Shown in pieces: positions 8,431 to 16,108 of a stretch of 22,545 nt of DNA; the first letter of the stretch is position 1, and each line of letters opens with the position of its first letter. Both the position numbers and the translations under genes were made by a program. Origin of the DNA: Bacteroidota bacterium. Its GTDB lineage: Bacteria; Bacteroidota; Bacteroidia; Bacteroidales; Porphyromonadaceae. The notes under the pieces are model-generated. The model was not told the origin of the DNA and made no database searches. It was given only the letters and a program-made list of their open reading frames with translations. The DNA is taken from assembly GCA_023388555.1 (NCBI GenBank), contig JAEWGA010000054.1:1-22545 (forward strand), given 5' to 3'.

Positions 8431-9816
8431 ATGAACATCTCATTTGCAGAGAAAAAAGATAACTATGCTCGCATAAGCCTTGCTGTGAGCCCCGAGGACT
8501 ACCAAACAAAGGTGGACCAACAAATAAAAACATTAGCCCAAAAGGCAAACATACCAGGGTTCCGTAAAGGACATGCACCCGTAGGGATGATAAGGAAAAT
8601 GTATGGCGAAAGCGTAAAAGCCGAGGCTATTAACAAAGTGATCTCGGAAGGATTGTACGACTTTATGCAGGCCGAAAAACTAAGAGTATTGGGCCAACCT
8701 ATCCCTACTGCCGAGAGCGCTCAGCTGGACATTATGGCACAAGAAGCCTTCACGTACTCCTTTGAAGTTGCCCTCCGCCCCCAAATAACCAACCTCCTAA
8801 CCAAAGAGGACAAGCTGAACTTGTACAAAATTGAAACTACCGATGAGATGGTGGAAAAAATGTTACAAGAGTCCCTTAAAGGGGCGGGTAAGCTACAGCC
8901 CCAGGAGGAGGTATCGGAAGAAGACTTCCTGCGTGGCTCGGTGCATGAACTGGATGGCGACCTGCCCAAAGCCGACGGCGTTACCGTAGAAGACGCCACC
9001 CTGCTGGTGAAATACATTAAAAACGAAGAGGAGCGTAACAAGTTTATAGGCACTCCCAAAAACAGCGTTGTGGTGTTTGAGCCTTACAAAGCCTTTGAAG
9101 GCAGCAAAGCGGAAGTAAGCTCGTTCCTGAAAATTAAACCCGAAGAGGTGGAAGCCCTGCAAGGCCAACTCTTCTCTTTCCAAATAAACGAAATACAACG
9201 CCACGTAAGTGCCGAGTTAGGACAAGAGTTTTACGACAGCGTTTTTGGTAAGGACGTAGTGAAAACCGAAGAAGAGGCTCGCACAAAAATTAGGGAATAC
9301 AGCGAAGCCAGAACCTTGCCCGACACCAACATGAAACTGCTGGACGACCTTAAGGACTATGTACGCAACAACAAGATAGCAGACATAAACATAGATGCCG
9401 AAACCCTAAAACGCTGGTACCGAACCACCGAAGAAGGGGCTAAAATAAATGAGGCAGAATACGAAGAAATCTTTGGTAAGTTACTGGAGTCCTTAAAAGT
9501 GCAACTTTACTTGGATGCCATGTGCGAGAAGTACAACATTACGGTAACCGAAGAGGAGATAAAAACCTTTGCCAAAGAGATGACGCGTGCACAATTCCTA
9601 CAATACGGCATCCCCGATATTAACGATGAGGTTATGGAACGCTTATCTGCCGACATGTTGAAGAAAGACAACACCCGGGAACGCATTCACGCCTCTATCC
9701 TGGACCAAAAGCTTGCAACAGAAGTACAAAAGGATATTACGCTGGAAGAAAAACTTGTATCGCCCGAGGAATTCACCAAGCTAACAACCCCGGCAACTGC
9801 AGAGCAACCCGAATAA
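8431..9816 (+). CDS. tig: Trigger factor, ribosome-associated chaperone
   Basis: A 461-residue trigger factor. It binds the ribosome near the tunnel exit and shields nascent chains in the cytosol. The N-terminal ribosome-binding domain (about residues 1-120) carries the signature IPGFRKGHAP at 41-50, with the GFRK loop that contacts protein L23. The middle region (about 150-245) takes the place of the FKBP-type prolyl isomerase domain but looks divergent, as is common in Bacteroidota. The rest (about 246-440) is helical and charged, matching the chaperone arms (for example NITVTEEEIKTFAKEMTRAQFLQYG). Length is slightly above the E. coli protein. It has its own promoter and terminator. It is not followed by clpP/clpX, unlike the arrangement in many bacteria. 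Confidence 0.95.
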   Translation: MNISFAEKKDNYARISLAVSPEDYQTKVDQQIKTLAQKANIPGFRKGHAPVGMIRKMYGESVKAEAINKVISEGLYDFMQAEKLRVLGQPIPTAESAQLDIMAQEAFTYSFEVALRPQITNLLTKEDKLNLYKIETTDEMVEKMLQESLKGAGKLQPQEEVSEEDFLRGSVHELDGDLPKADGVTVEDATLLVKYIKNEEERNKFIGTPKNSVVVFEPYKAFEGSKAEVSSFLKIKPEEVEALQGQLFSFQINEIQRHVSAELGQEFYDSVFGKDVVKTEEEARTKIREYSEARTLPDTNMKLLDDLKDYVRNNKIADINIDAETLKRWYRTTEEGAKINEAEYEEIFGKLLESLKVQLYLDAMCEKYNITVTEEEIKTFAKEMTRAQFLQYGIPDINDEVMERLSADMLKKDNTRERIHASILDQKLATEVQKDITLEEKLVSPEEFTKLTTPATAEQPE

Positions 9817-9838
9817 CAAGAAGCAAACGAACTACCAT

Positions 9839-9878
9839 AAAGAGGCACTCACTTTACACCGTGAGTGCCTCTTTTTTT
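9839..9878 (+). terminator. Intrinsic terminator of tig
   Basis: A 12-base perfect stem: AGAGGCACTCAC (9841-9852) pairs with GTGAGTGCCTCT (9861-9872) around an 8-base loop, followed by a run of T to 9878 and preceded by A residues that extend the stem. It lies 24 bases after the tig stop. Confidence 0.93.
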
Positions 9879-9931
9879 ATTGTGTGCAATCATACTCATT
9901 AGTAAACACCCCCGAATAACGCGCTTTTTTG

Positions 9932-9939
9932 TACCTTTG
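9932..9939 (+). promoter_or_regulatory. Candidate -7 element of the fabH-era-der operon
   Basis: TACCTTTG matches the Bacteroidota TAnnTTTG -7 consensus and stands in the 153 bases between the tig terminator and fabH. No clear TTTG -33 box is at the usual distance. Transcription from about 9946 would give a leader of about 85 bases. The leader begins with a small possible hairpin, in which TATGT (9954-9958) can pair with ACATA (9963-9967). Confidence 0.5.
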
Positions 9940-10031
9940 AGCAGTACGGGTACTATGTGTAAACATACCCCAATAATGTAGCACGCCAAAAAGGTTTATA
10001 TACAACGAACAATAAAGATATATACACACCT

Positions 10032-11036
10032 ATGAGTCAAGTACATGCAGCCATCACCGCTGTAGGCGGATATGTGCCCCAAGACGTAATTACCAACCAA
10101 GACATAGAGCGCTTGGTAGACACTTCCGATGAATGGATAACTACGCGCGTTGGCATTAAAGAACGGCGATGCCTTAAAGACCCCACCAAAGGATCTTCCT
10201 ACTTAGGCATACAAGCCGTTAAAGATATGTTCCAGCGCCATAATATAGACCCCAAGAGCATCGACTTTGTTATTTGCTCCACCAATGTAGCGGACTACTC
10301 CTTCCCCTCCACCGCCTCCATTATTGCATGCGAAACAGGCATTACCAATGCTGGTTGTGTGGACCTGCAGGCCGCCTGCCCAGGCTTTGTTTACGCATTG
10401 GAAACGGCAGCTAACTACATTATGTCGGGCCGCTACAAACGAGTATTGGTTGTTTCGGCAGAAAAAATGACCTCGATAGTGGACTATACCAACCGCGAAA
10501 CCTGTGCCCTGTTTGGCGATGGTGGCGCTTGCGTACTGGTAGAGCCTTGCGCCCCAGAGTATGGCTTGCAGGATAGTATTTTGCGCACCGATGGTAGCGG
10601 TAAAGATCACCTTATTATGAAAGCTGGCGGTAGCGCCTGCCCCACTACACGCGAAACAGTGGATGCACGCATGCACTACATTTACCAAGAGGGACGTTAC
10701 GTTTTCAAGGCAGCGGTATCGCAAATGGGCGACACCTCGTCCGAGCTAATGGAGCGCAACAACCTAACCAAAGAGGATATTGCGTGGGTTGTGCCTCACC
10801 AAGCCAATATGCGTATTATAGATGCCGTAGCAAGGCGTATGGAATTGCCCTTAGAAAAGGTGATGATAAACATCCAAAAATATGGCAATACCAGCTCGGC
10901 TACCATCCCCTTATGCTTATGGGAATGGGAGGATAAGCTAAAGAAGGGCGACAAACTCATCCTAACAGCCTTTGGAGCTGGATACACCTGGGGCTCTATT
11001 TACCTAATTTGGGCGTATGACTACAAGCCACAATAA
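10032..11036 (+). CDS. fabH: 3-oxoacyl-ACP synthase III (beta-ketoacyl-ACP synthase III)
   Basis: A 334-residue KAS III enzyme. It condenses an acyl-CoA primer (acetyl-CoA, or branched primers in many Bacteroidota) with malonyl-ACP to start fatty-acid synthesis in the cytosol. The Cys-His-Asn triad is visible: C116 in DLQAACPGFVYAL, H256 in VPHQANMRI and N286 in KYGNTSSATIPL. The N-terminal motif DTSDEWITTRVGIKERR (30-46) and the C-terminal GAGYTWGSIYL are typical. Length is normal. Often a ribosomal protein L32 gene (rpmF) precedes fabH; here I do not see one in the upstream 200 bases. The last 20 bases overlap the era start. Substrate preference (straight or branched primer) cannot be read from the sequence. 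Confidence 0.96.
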   Translation: MSQVHAAITAVGGYVPQDVITNQDIERLVDTSDEWITTRVGIKERRCLKDPTKGSSYLGIQAVKDMFQRHNIDPKSIDFVICSTNVADYSFPSTASIIACETGITNAGCVDLQAACPGFVYALETAANYIMSGRYKRVLVVSAEKMTSIVDYTNRETCALFGDGGACVLVEPCAPEYGLQDSILRTDGSGKDHLIMKAGGSACPTTRETVDARMHYIYQEGRYVFKAAVSQMGDTSSELMERNNLTKEDIAWVVPHQANMRIIDAVARRMELPLEKVMINIQKYGNTSSATIPLCLWEWEDKLKKGDKLILTAFGAGYTWGSIYLIWAYDYKPQ

Positions 11037-11946
11037 TAATAACCTTTTGGAGGGGGTAAGCCCCAACCACAAGTCGGGCTTTGTTAACATTGTTGGCAAC
11101 CCCAACGTGGGCAAGTCCACTCTAATGAACAGGTTGGTGGGCGACAAGCTTTCCATCATCACCTCCAAAGCACAAACTACTCGCCACCGCATTTTGGGTA
11201 TTGTGAATACGCCCGAGATGCAAATAGTTTACTCCGATACCCCGGGCGTTCTGGCACCCCATTACAAGTTGCAGGACGATATGCTGGCGGCATCCATGTC
11301 GGCCCTGGGCGATGCCGATGTATTGTTGTATGTTACAGATACGGTGGAAACGCCCGACAAGCATGGGCGTTTTGTAGAGGCTGTTTCGCAGGTAGCCTGC
11401 CCCGTTATTGTGATCATTAATAAAATAGACCTTACCAACCAGCAGCAGCTGGAGGCCTTGGTACAACAGTGGAACGAACGCTTGCCCAAGGCAGAGGTTT
11501 GGCCTATTTCGGCCCTGCACGGTGCCGGCATCCAACAAATACAAAAGCGGATAGCGGAACTGCTCCCCCTCTCGCCCCCTTACTTCGAGAAAGATGCATT
11601 AACCGATAGGCCCGCCCGCTTTTTTGTGGCAGAAATCATACGCGAAAAAATATTCCTCTACTACCAAAAAGAGATCCCCTATTCCTGCGAAGTGGTAATA
11701 GAGAGCTTTAAAGAACACCCCGACATTATACATATCCATGCGCTTATTTATGTAGAGCGCGAAACCCAAAAACGTATTATCATAGGCCATAAAGGGGCTG
11801 CATTAAAAAAAGTGTCCACTATGGCACGTAAGGATATTGAGGCCTTCTTTGGTAAAAAAGTATTCCTGCAAACTTTTGTGAAGGTAGAGCCTAATTGGCG
11901 CGACAAAGAGCGAGCCTTGCTCAACTTTGGTTACCGGCACGACTAA
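11017..11946 (+). CDS. era: GTPase Era, 16S rRNA and 30S assembly factor
   Basis: A 309-residue Era. It is a GTPase that binds the 3' end of 16S rRNA during small-subunit maturation. GTPase motifs: G1 GNPNVGKS (27-34), G2 region KAQTTRHR (51-58), G3 DTPG (74-77), G4 NKID (135-138), G5 SAL (165-167). The C-terminal KH domain carries IIIGHKGAALKKV (about 254-266) for RNA binding. The ATG at 11017 lies inside the fabH 3' end (20-base overlap) and gives about 18 extra residues (TTSHNNNNLLEGVSP) before the usual beginning KSGFVNIVG. No later ATG, GTG or TTG gives a better start except a TTG at 11047. Next gene: der, after 63 bases. Confidence 0.96.
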   Translation: MTTSHNNNNLLEGVSPNHKSGFVNIVGNPNVGKSTLMNRLVGDKLSIITSKAQTTRHRILGIVNTPEMQIVYSDTPGVLAPHYKLQDDMLAASMSALGDADVLLYVTDTVETPDKHGRFVEAVSQVACPVIVIINKIDLTNQQQLEALVQQWNERLPKAEVWPISALHGAGIQQIQKRIAELLPLSPPYFEKDALTDRPARFFVAEIIREKIFLYYQKEIPYSCEVVIESFKEHPDIIHIHALIYVERETQKRIIIGHKGAALKKVSTMARKDIEAFFGKKVFLQTFVKVEPNWRDKERALLNFGYRHD

Positions 11947-12009
11947 CCCCCTCCTTGTAGCCCTTGTACTCACCTGCATGTAATTGCTAATAAGCATAAC
12001 TCTACTAAT

Positions 12010-13332
12010 ATGTCTAACCGCCGACTTGTAGCTATCGTAGGACGCCCCAACGTGGGAAAGTCCACCCTATTTAATCGCCTTACCGCCTCGCGTTCCGCTA
12101 TTGTTACCGATGAACCAGGTACCACCCGCGACCGGCAGTATGGAACATCCGAGTGGTGTGGAGTGCCTTTTTCGCTGGTAGACACCGGCGGCTGGGTTGT
12201 TCACAGCGACGATGTGTTTGAAGATGAAATAAACAGGCAGGTACAAATAGCAATTGAAGAAGCCGACCTTATCCTCTTCCTTGTAGATGCCCAAGCGGGA
12301 CTTAATGGCTTGGACGAAGCAGTAGCCAACATCCTTAGGCGTTCCCGCAAGCCCGTTATTTTAGTGGCAAACAAAGTGGATAACCACACCTTGGATGCCT
12401 ATGCCGCCGAATTTTATGCGTTAGGCCTTGGCGACCCCTTCACCCTCTCGGCTATTAACGGCTCGGGAACAGGGGAACTGCTGGATAAACTGGTAAGCCT
12501 CCTCCCCTCCGAAGAAATGGCACCCGATCCCTTAGAAGGGCTTCCCCGTTTGGCTGTTGTTGGTAGGCCTAATGCCGGGAAATCCTCGTTGGTAAACGCC
12601 TTCTTAGGGGAAGAAAGGCATATTGTTACCGATATTGCTGGTACCACACGCGACTCCATTTACACCCATTACAACAAGTTTGGACACGAGTTTAGCTTGG
12701 TGGACACTGCCGGTATACGAAAGCGTGGTAAAATAAACGAGGATTTGGAGTACTACTCCGTTATCCGCTCCATACGCGCTATTGAAAACAGCGATGTGTG
12801 CATCCTGATGATAGATGCAACAAAGGGTATTGAAGGGCAGGATATGAACATATTCCAAGTTATTCAGAAGAACAAAAAAGGACTTATTGTATGCGTAAAC
12901 AAATGGGACCTTATAGAAGATAAGTCCAACAACGTTATTAGGTCCTATACCAACGCTATACGGGAGCGTTTGGCACCGTTTACGGACTTCCCGATACTCT
13001 TCATCTCGGCCCTTAACAAGCAGCGCATCCTGAAAATACTGGATACCGCAAAAGAAATTTACGACAAACGCTCCAAACGTATCCCTACACACATCCTAAA
13101 CTCAACCCTCCTGCCCATTATTGAGCAAACGCCCCCCCCAGCCTGGAAAGGCAAGTACATAAAAATAAAGTACATAACCATGTTGCCTAAGGTTACTGTG
13201 CCATCCTTCGTTTTCTTTTGTAACTTGCCCCAGTGGATTAAAGAACCTTATAAACGTTTCCTGGAAAATAACATCCGAGAGCAATGGGACTTTTCCGGGA
13301 CACCAATTAATATATTCTTCCGCGAGAAATAG
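12010..13332 (+). CDS. der: GTPase Der (EngA), 50S assembly factor
   Basis: A 440-residue protein with two tandem Era-like GTPase domains and a C-terminal KH-like domain, the unique Der/EngA arrangement; it is needed for large ribosomal subunit assembly. Domain 1: G1 GRPNVGKS (11-18), G3 DTGG (58-61), G4 NKVD (121-124). Domain 2: G1 GRPNAGKS (185-192), G3 DTAG (232-235), G4 NKWD (297-300). The KH-like domain covers about 350-440. Length is normal. It sits 63 bases after era and 9 before a TetR-type regulator. The era-der pairing downstream of fabH is a gene order I associate with Bacteroidales. Confidence 0.97.
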   Translation: MSNRRLVAIVGRPNVGKSTLFNRLTASRSAIVTDEPGTTRDRQYGTSEWCGVPFSLVDTGGWVVHSDDVFEDEINRQVQIAIEEADLILFLVDAQAGLNGLDEAVANILRRSRKPVILVANKVDNHTLDAYAAEFYALGLGDPFTLSAINGSGTGELLDKLVSLLPSEEMAPDPLEGLPRLAVVGRPNAGKSSLVNAFLGEERHIVTDIAGTTRDSIYTHYNKFGHEFSLVDTAGIRKRGKINEDLEYYSVIRSIRAIENSDVCILMIDATKGIEGQDMNIFQVIQKNKKGLIVCVNKWDLIEDKSNNVIRSYTNAIRERLAPFTDFPILFISALNKQRILKILDTAKEIYDKRSKRIPTHILNSTLLPIIEQTPPPAWKGKYIKIKYITMLPKVTVPSFVFFCNLPQWIKEPYKRFLENNIREQWDFSGTPINIFFREK

Positions 13333-13341
13333 TTTTGCCTT

Positions 13342-13929
13342 ATGCCACTACCAAAAACACGAAAAATCTTTATTAATGTAGCACGCGACCTGTTTGCCAT
13401 ACAGGGCTTCAACAGCACTACCATGAACGATATTGCTGCAGCCTCGGGCAAGGGGCGCAGAACCCTTTACACCTACTTCAAAAACAAAGAGGAGGTGTTT
13501 TTTGCAGTAATACGCCAGGAGCTGGATAGCTTGTACCGTCAGCTTAAAGGCTTTGTGGAACAAGAGCTGCCTCCCGAGGAGAAGCTTATGAAGTTTGTTT
13601 ACTTCAGGCTCGAGGCCGTAAAGCAAGTGGTAGAACGCAACGGCTCCTTGGATGCCGAATTCTTCCGCAATATAGTATTGGTAGAGCGTGCCAGGCTCAG
13701 GTTCGACAGCCAGGAGATTTTACTGCTCCAAAAAATCCTTAAAGAAGGCATCCAATCCGGTGTGTTTAAGGTGTTCGACTCCCGTTTTACCGCAGTGCTT
13801 ATCCATTACGCACTTAAAGGGATGGAGGTGCCCTACATCCGAGGACACTTCGCCTCTACCGACGCCGAGCGTTCCCGCCAATACCGTATTGTTAAGCAGA
13901 TAATTTTGGGCGGAATAACAAGCAAATAA
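13342..13929 (+). CDS. TetR/AcrR-family transcriptional regulator
   Basis: A 195-residue TetR-type repressor. The N-terminal DNA-binding domain (about residues 5-55) reads RKIFINVARDLFAIQGFNST then TMNDIAAASGKGRRTLYTYF, with the helix-turn-helix at about 26-45 and the typical YTYFKNKEEVFFAVI end. The rest is helical and should form the ligand-binding and dimer domain; its ligand is unknown. It is placed 9 bases after der and 26 before fabG, in the same direction. Regulators of this family that sense acyl-CoA or acyl-ACP control fatty-acid genes in several bacteria (FabR, FadR of Bacillus), so control of fabG or the whole fabH cluster is a reasonable inference, not shown here. I saw no clear palindromic operator in the flanking gaps. 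Confidence 0.93.
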   Translation: MPLPKTRKIFINVARDLFAIQGFNSTTMNDIAAASGKGRRTLYTYFKNKEEVFFAVIRQELDSLYRQLKGFVEQELPPEEKLMKFVYFRLEAVKQVVERNGSLDAEFFRNIVLVERARLRFDSQEILLLQKILKEGIQSGVFKVFDSRFTAVLIHYALKGMEVPYIRGHFASTDAERSRQYRIVKQIILGGITSK

Positions 13930-13955
13930 ATACTACACATAAACCTTACGCAAAA

Positions 13956-14702
13956 ATGAAATTACTCGAAGGAAAAGTAGCTCTGGTTACCGGTGGCTCC
14001 CGTGGTATTGGGCGTGCCATTGTATTGGAATTGGCTCGTAACGGTGCGCACGTACTGTTTACAGGGCGTACCCTAAACGAAAACACAGCCACCTTGGAGG
14101 CCGAGGTAGCACAATTAGGCGGTGTAGCAAAAGCCTACGCTGTAGATGCCGCCAATGCCGCTGCCACACAAGCCATGGTGGAGGACATCATAGCAACAGC
14201 CGGACGTATAGATATCCTGGTAAACAATGCCGGTATAACCCAGGACACCTTGCTAATGCGCATGAGCCAAAAGCAGTGGGACACCGTATTAGCTACCAAC
14301 CTTACAGCCGTATTTACCCTAACGAAAGCGGTAATACCTTACATGATGAAGGCTCGCCAAGGTAGCATTATCAATATGACCTCGGTAGTTGGCCTAACAG
14401 GTAATGCAGGGCAGTGCAACTATGCTGCATCAAAGGCTGGCCTAATAGGCTTCACCAAGTCCATTGCCAAAGAACTTGGTGGCAGAGGCATCCGGGTAAA
14501 CGCCATTGCTCCTGGCTTTATACGTACGGACATGACGGCGGTGCTGGACGACAAAGTTGTTAACGAGTGGGTGAGCAACATCCCTCTTAAACGTGTGGGA
14601 GAACCCCAAGATATAGCCCAAGCAGCACTCTTCTTGGCCTCCAACATGTCGTCCTATGTTACGGGGCAAGTGATTAACGTTTCTGGTGGTATGGTGATGT
14701 AA
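13956..14702 (+). CDS. fabG: 3-oxoacyl-ACP reductase (SDR family)
   Basis: A 248-residue short-chain dehydrogenase/reductase of the FabG type. It reduces 3-oxoacyl-ACP to 3-hydroxyacyl-ACP with NADPH in fatty-acid elongation. Visible motifs: cofactor-binding TGGSRGIG (12-19), NNAG (90-93), N115, and the catalytic S143, Y156 and K160 in YAASK. The end, YVTGQVINVSGGMVM, is the usual FabG C-terminus. Length is as expected. Good similarity to housekeeping FabG and the nearness of fabH support the assignment, though SDR enzymes are many and other 3-oxoacyl substrates are possible. It is 7 bases before the pseudouridine synthase gene. Confidence 0.94.
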   Translation: MKLLEGKVALVTGGSRGIGRAIVLELARNGAHVLFTGRTLNENTATLEAEVAQLGGVAKAYAVDAANAAATQAMVEDIIATAGRIDILVNNAGITQDTLLMRMSQKQWDTVLATNLTAVFTLTKAVIPYMMKARQGSIINMTSVVGLTGNAGQCNYAASKAGLIGFTKSIAKELGGRGIRVNAIAPGFIRTDMTAVLDDKVVNEWVSNIPLKRVGEPQDIAQAALFLASNMSSYVTGQVINVSGGMVM

Positions 14703-14709
14703 GCCCCCT

Positions 14710-15390
14710 ATGGAAGTCCTGTACCAAGACAATCACATTATCATAGTAAACAAAGCCCCAGGCGAAATTACCCAAGGTGACCGCACTGGAGATGTTACTT
14801 TGGTGCAACAGGTAAAGGACTACATAAAAGAAACCTTCCACAAACCTGGCAATGTTTTTTTAGGGGTGGTGCATAGGTTAGATAGGCCTACATCGGGCAT
14901 TGTGGTATATGCTAAAACCTCCAAGGCTCTAAGCCGGATGAACGCCCTGTTCAGAAGCAACAATATACAAAAAACCTACCACGCCATTGTTGAAAAACCG
15001 CCCGTTCCGGACCAAGGCAAGCTGGTGCATCACCTCAAAAAAAACGAGCAACAAAATAAGTCCTACACCGTAACACCTGCTACTACAGGCGCAAAACAAG
15101 CCATACTCAGCTATAGGACCATAGCGTATTCGGACCACTATACCCTGCTCTCGGTAACCTTACAAACAGGCCGTCACCACCAAATACGGTGCCAACTCTC
15201 GGCCATAGGTTCACCTATCCGGGGCGACCTCAAGTACGGTGCTCGCCGCTCCAACCCTAACGGCTCTATCTCCCTGCATGCCCACCGCATACAGTTCATT
15301 CACCCTGTGAGCCAGTTACCTATCGATATTACCGCACCGTACCCCAAGGAAGATTCTCTGTGGGCCTATTTTGCCAACCTACAGCCGTAG
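14710..15390 (+). CDS. RluA-family RNA pseudouridine synthase (short form)
   Basis: A 226-residue pseudouridine synthase that converts uridine to pseudouridine in rRNA or tRNA. The catalytic motif HRLDRPTSGIVVYAKT (55-70) contains the active Asp58. Further family motifs are LQTGRHHQIRCQLSAIGSPI and GDLKYGARR. There is no N-terminal S4 domain, so it belongs to the short RluA/RluC-like catalytic-only group. Target RNA is unknown. It follows fabG after 7 bases, which suggests co-transcription, but a functional link to fatty-acid synthesis is not evident. Confidence 0.93.
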   Translation: MEVLYQDNHIIIVNKAPGEITQGDRTGDVTLVQQVKDYIKETFHKPGNVFLGVVHRLDRPTSGIVVYAKTSKALSRMNALFRSNNIQKTYHAIVEKPPVPDQGKLVHHLKKNEQQNKSYTVTPATTGAKQAILSYRTIAYSDHYTLLSVTLQTGRHHQIRCQLSAIGSPIRGDLKYGARRSNPNGSISLHAHRIQFIHPVSQLPIDITAPYPKEDSLWAYFANLQP

Positions 15391-15443
15391 CCTCCCCCAT
15401 TGGCGTACCATAAAACAATTTCCACCCCACTAATTCCCTACTT

Positions 15444-16046
15444 ATGATAGCGTATCTTAAAGGCATTGTAATTCGTAAGCAACCCACCTGTGTAATAATG
15501 GAAGTCCAAGGCGTGGGGTACGAGGTGTATACCTCCTTGTATACCTCCAATGCACTTACCGAAGGGGCCGAGGCAAAGGCGTACATTCATGAAGTTATTA
15601 GGGAAGACACCCACGACCTTTACGGCTTTGTTACCGAAACCGAACGCCAGCTATTCCGCCTGCTTATCACCGTTAATGGGGTTGGGGCCAATACGGCTCG
15701 CATCATGCTTTCCTCCTACACGCCACAAGAGTTGGCCCAATATATTGCTAACGGGAACGATAGGGCGCTAACAGCAATAAAAGGTATTGGCTCCAAAACA
15801 GCACAACGTATTGTGGTGGACCTACGCTCCAAGGTGGTTACCGAACTCGCTGGCCTTACCTCCGAAACTGCTACCGAAACCGTGGAAGCTCCTGAACAAC
15901 AGCAGGTGGCCGAGGAAGCAGTACAAGCCTTTATTACCTTAGGATACCCACAGCCCGCTGCCCGCAAAGTGGTAGCTAAACTCCTTAAAGAGAAACCCGA
16001 TATGCCACTGAACGACCTTATCCGGACGGGCTTACGTATGTTCTGA
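15444..16046 (+). CDS. ruvA: Holliday junction DNA helicase subunit RuvA
   Basis: A 200-residue RuvA, the tetramer that holds a Holliday junction while RuvB drives branch migration. Domain I (about 1-63) is an OB fold starting MIAYLKGIV, with the conserved GVGYEV at 23-28. Domain II carries two helix-hairpin-helix motifs: VNGVGANTARIML (77-89) and IKGIGSKTAQRIV (112-124). Domain III (about 152-200) contains EEAVQAFITLGYPQPAARKVV and should contact RuvB. The acidic linker (about 134-152) is as in the family. Length is close to E. coli RuvA (203). The gene precedes sprA by 62 bases. As far as I recall, ruvA also neighbours sprA/sov in Flavobacterium and Porphyromonas. Confidence 0.96.
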   Translation: MIAYLKGIVIRKQPTCVIMEVQGVGYEVYTSLYTSNALTEGAEAKAYIHEVIREDTHDLYGFVTETERQLFRLLITVNGVGANTARIMLSSYTPQELAQYIANGNDRALTAIKGIGSKTAQRIVVDLRSKVVTELAGLTSETATETVEAPEQQQVAEEAVQAFITLGYPQPAARKVVAKLLKEKPDMPLNDLIRTGLRMF

Positions 16047-16108
16047 ACCATGTTTACCCTTAGGGCAATAGCGCTAAAACACCATTGCGCATAAACCTGC
16101 TACAAGGC

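Noticed and set aside
9955..9981. Eight-codon open frame in the fabH leader (ATG to TAG)
   Set aside because: No ribosome-binding signal and nothing in its content suggests an attenuator peptide; chance is likely.
10203..10724. 173-codon open frame antisense to fabH
   Set aside because: It lies wholly inside a gene with intact catalytic motifs; its Cys/His/Gly-rich translation looks like a codon-bias shadow.
12604..13092. 162-codon open frame antisense to der
   Set aside because: Wholly inside the second GTPase domain of der; translation has no domain.
13330..13337. TAGTTTTG, a match to the -7 promoter consensus just before the TetR-type gene
   Set aside because: It would place the transcription start inside the start codon, overlaps the der stop, and has no -33 box.
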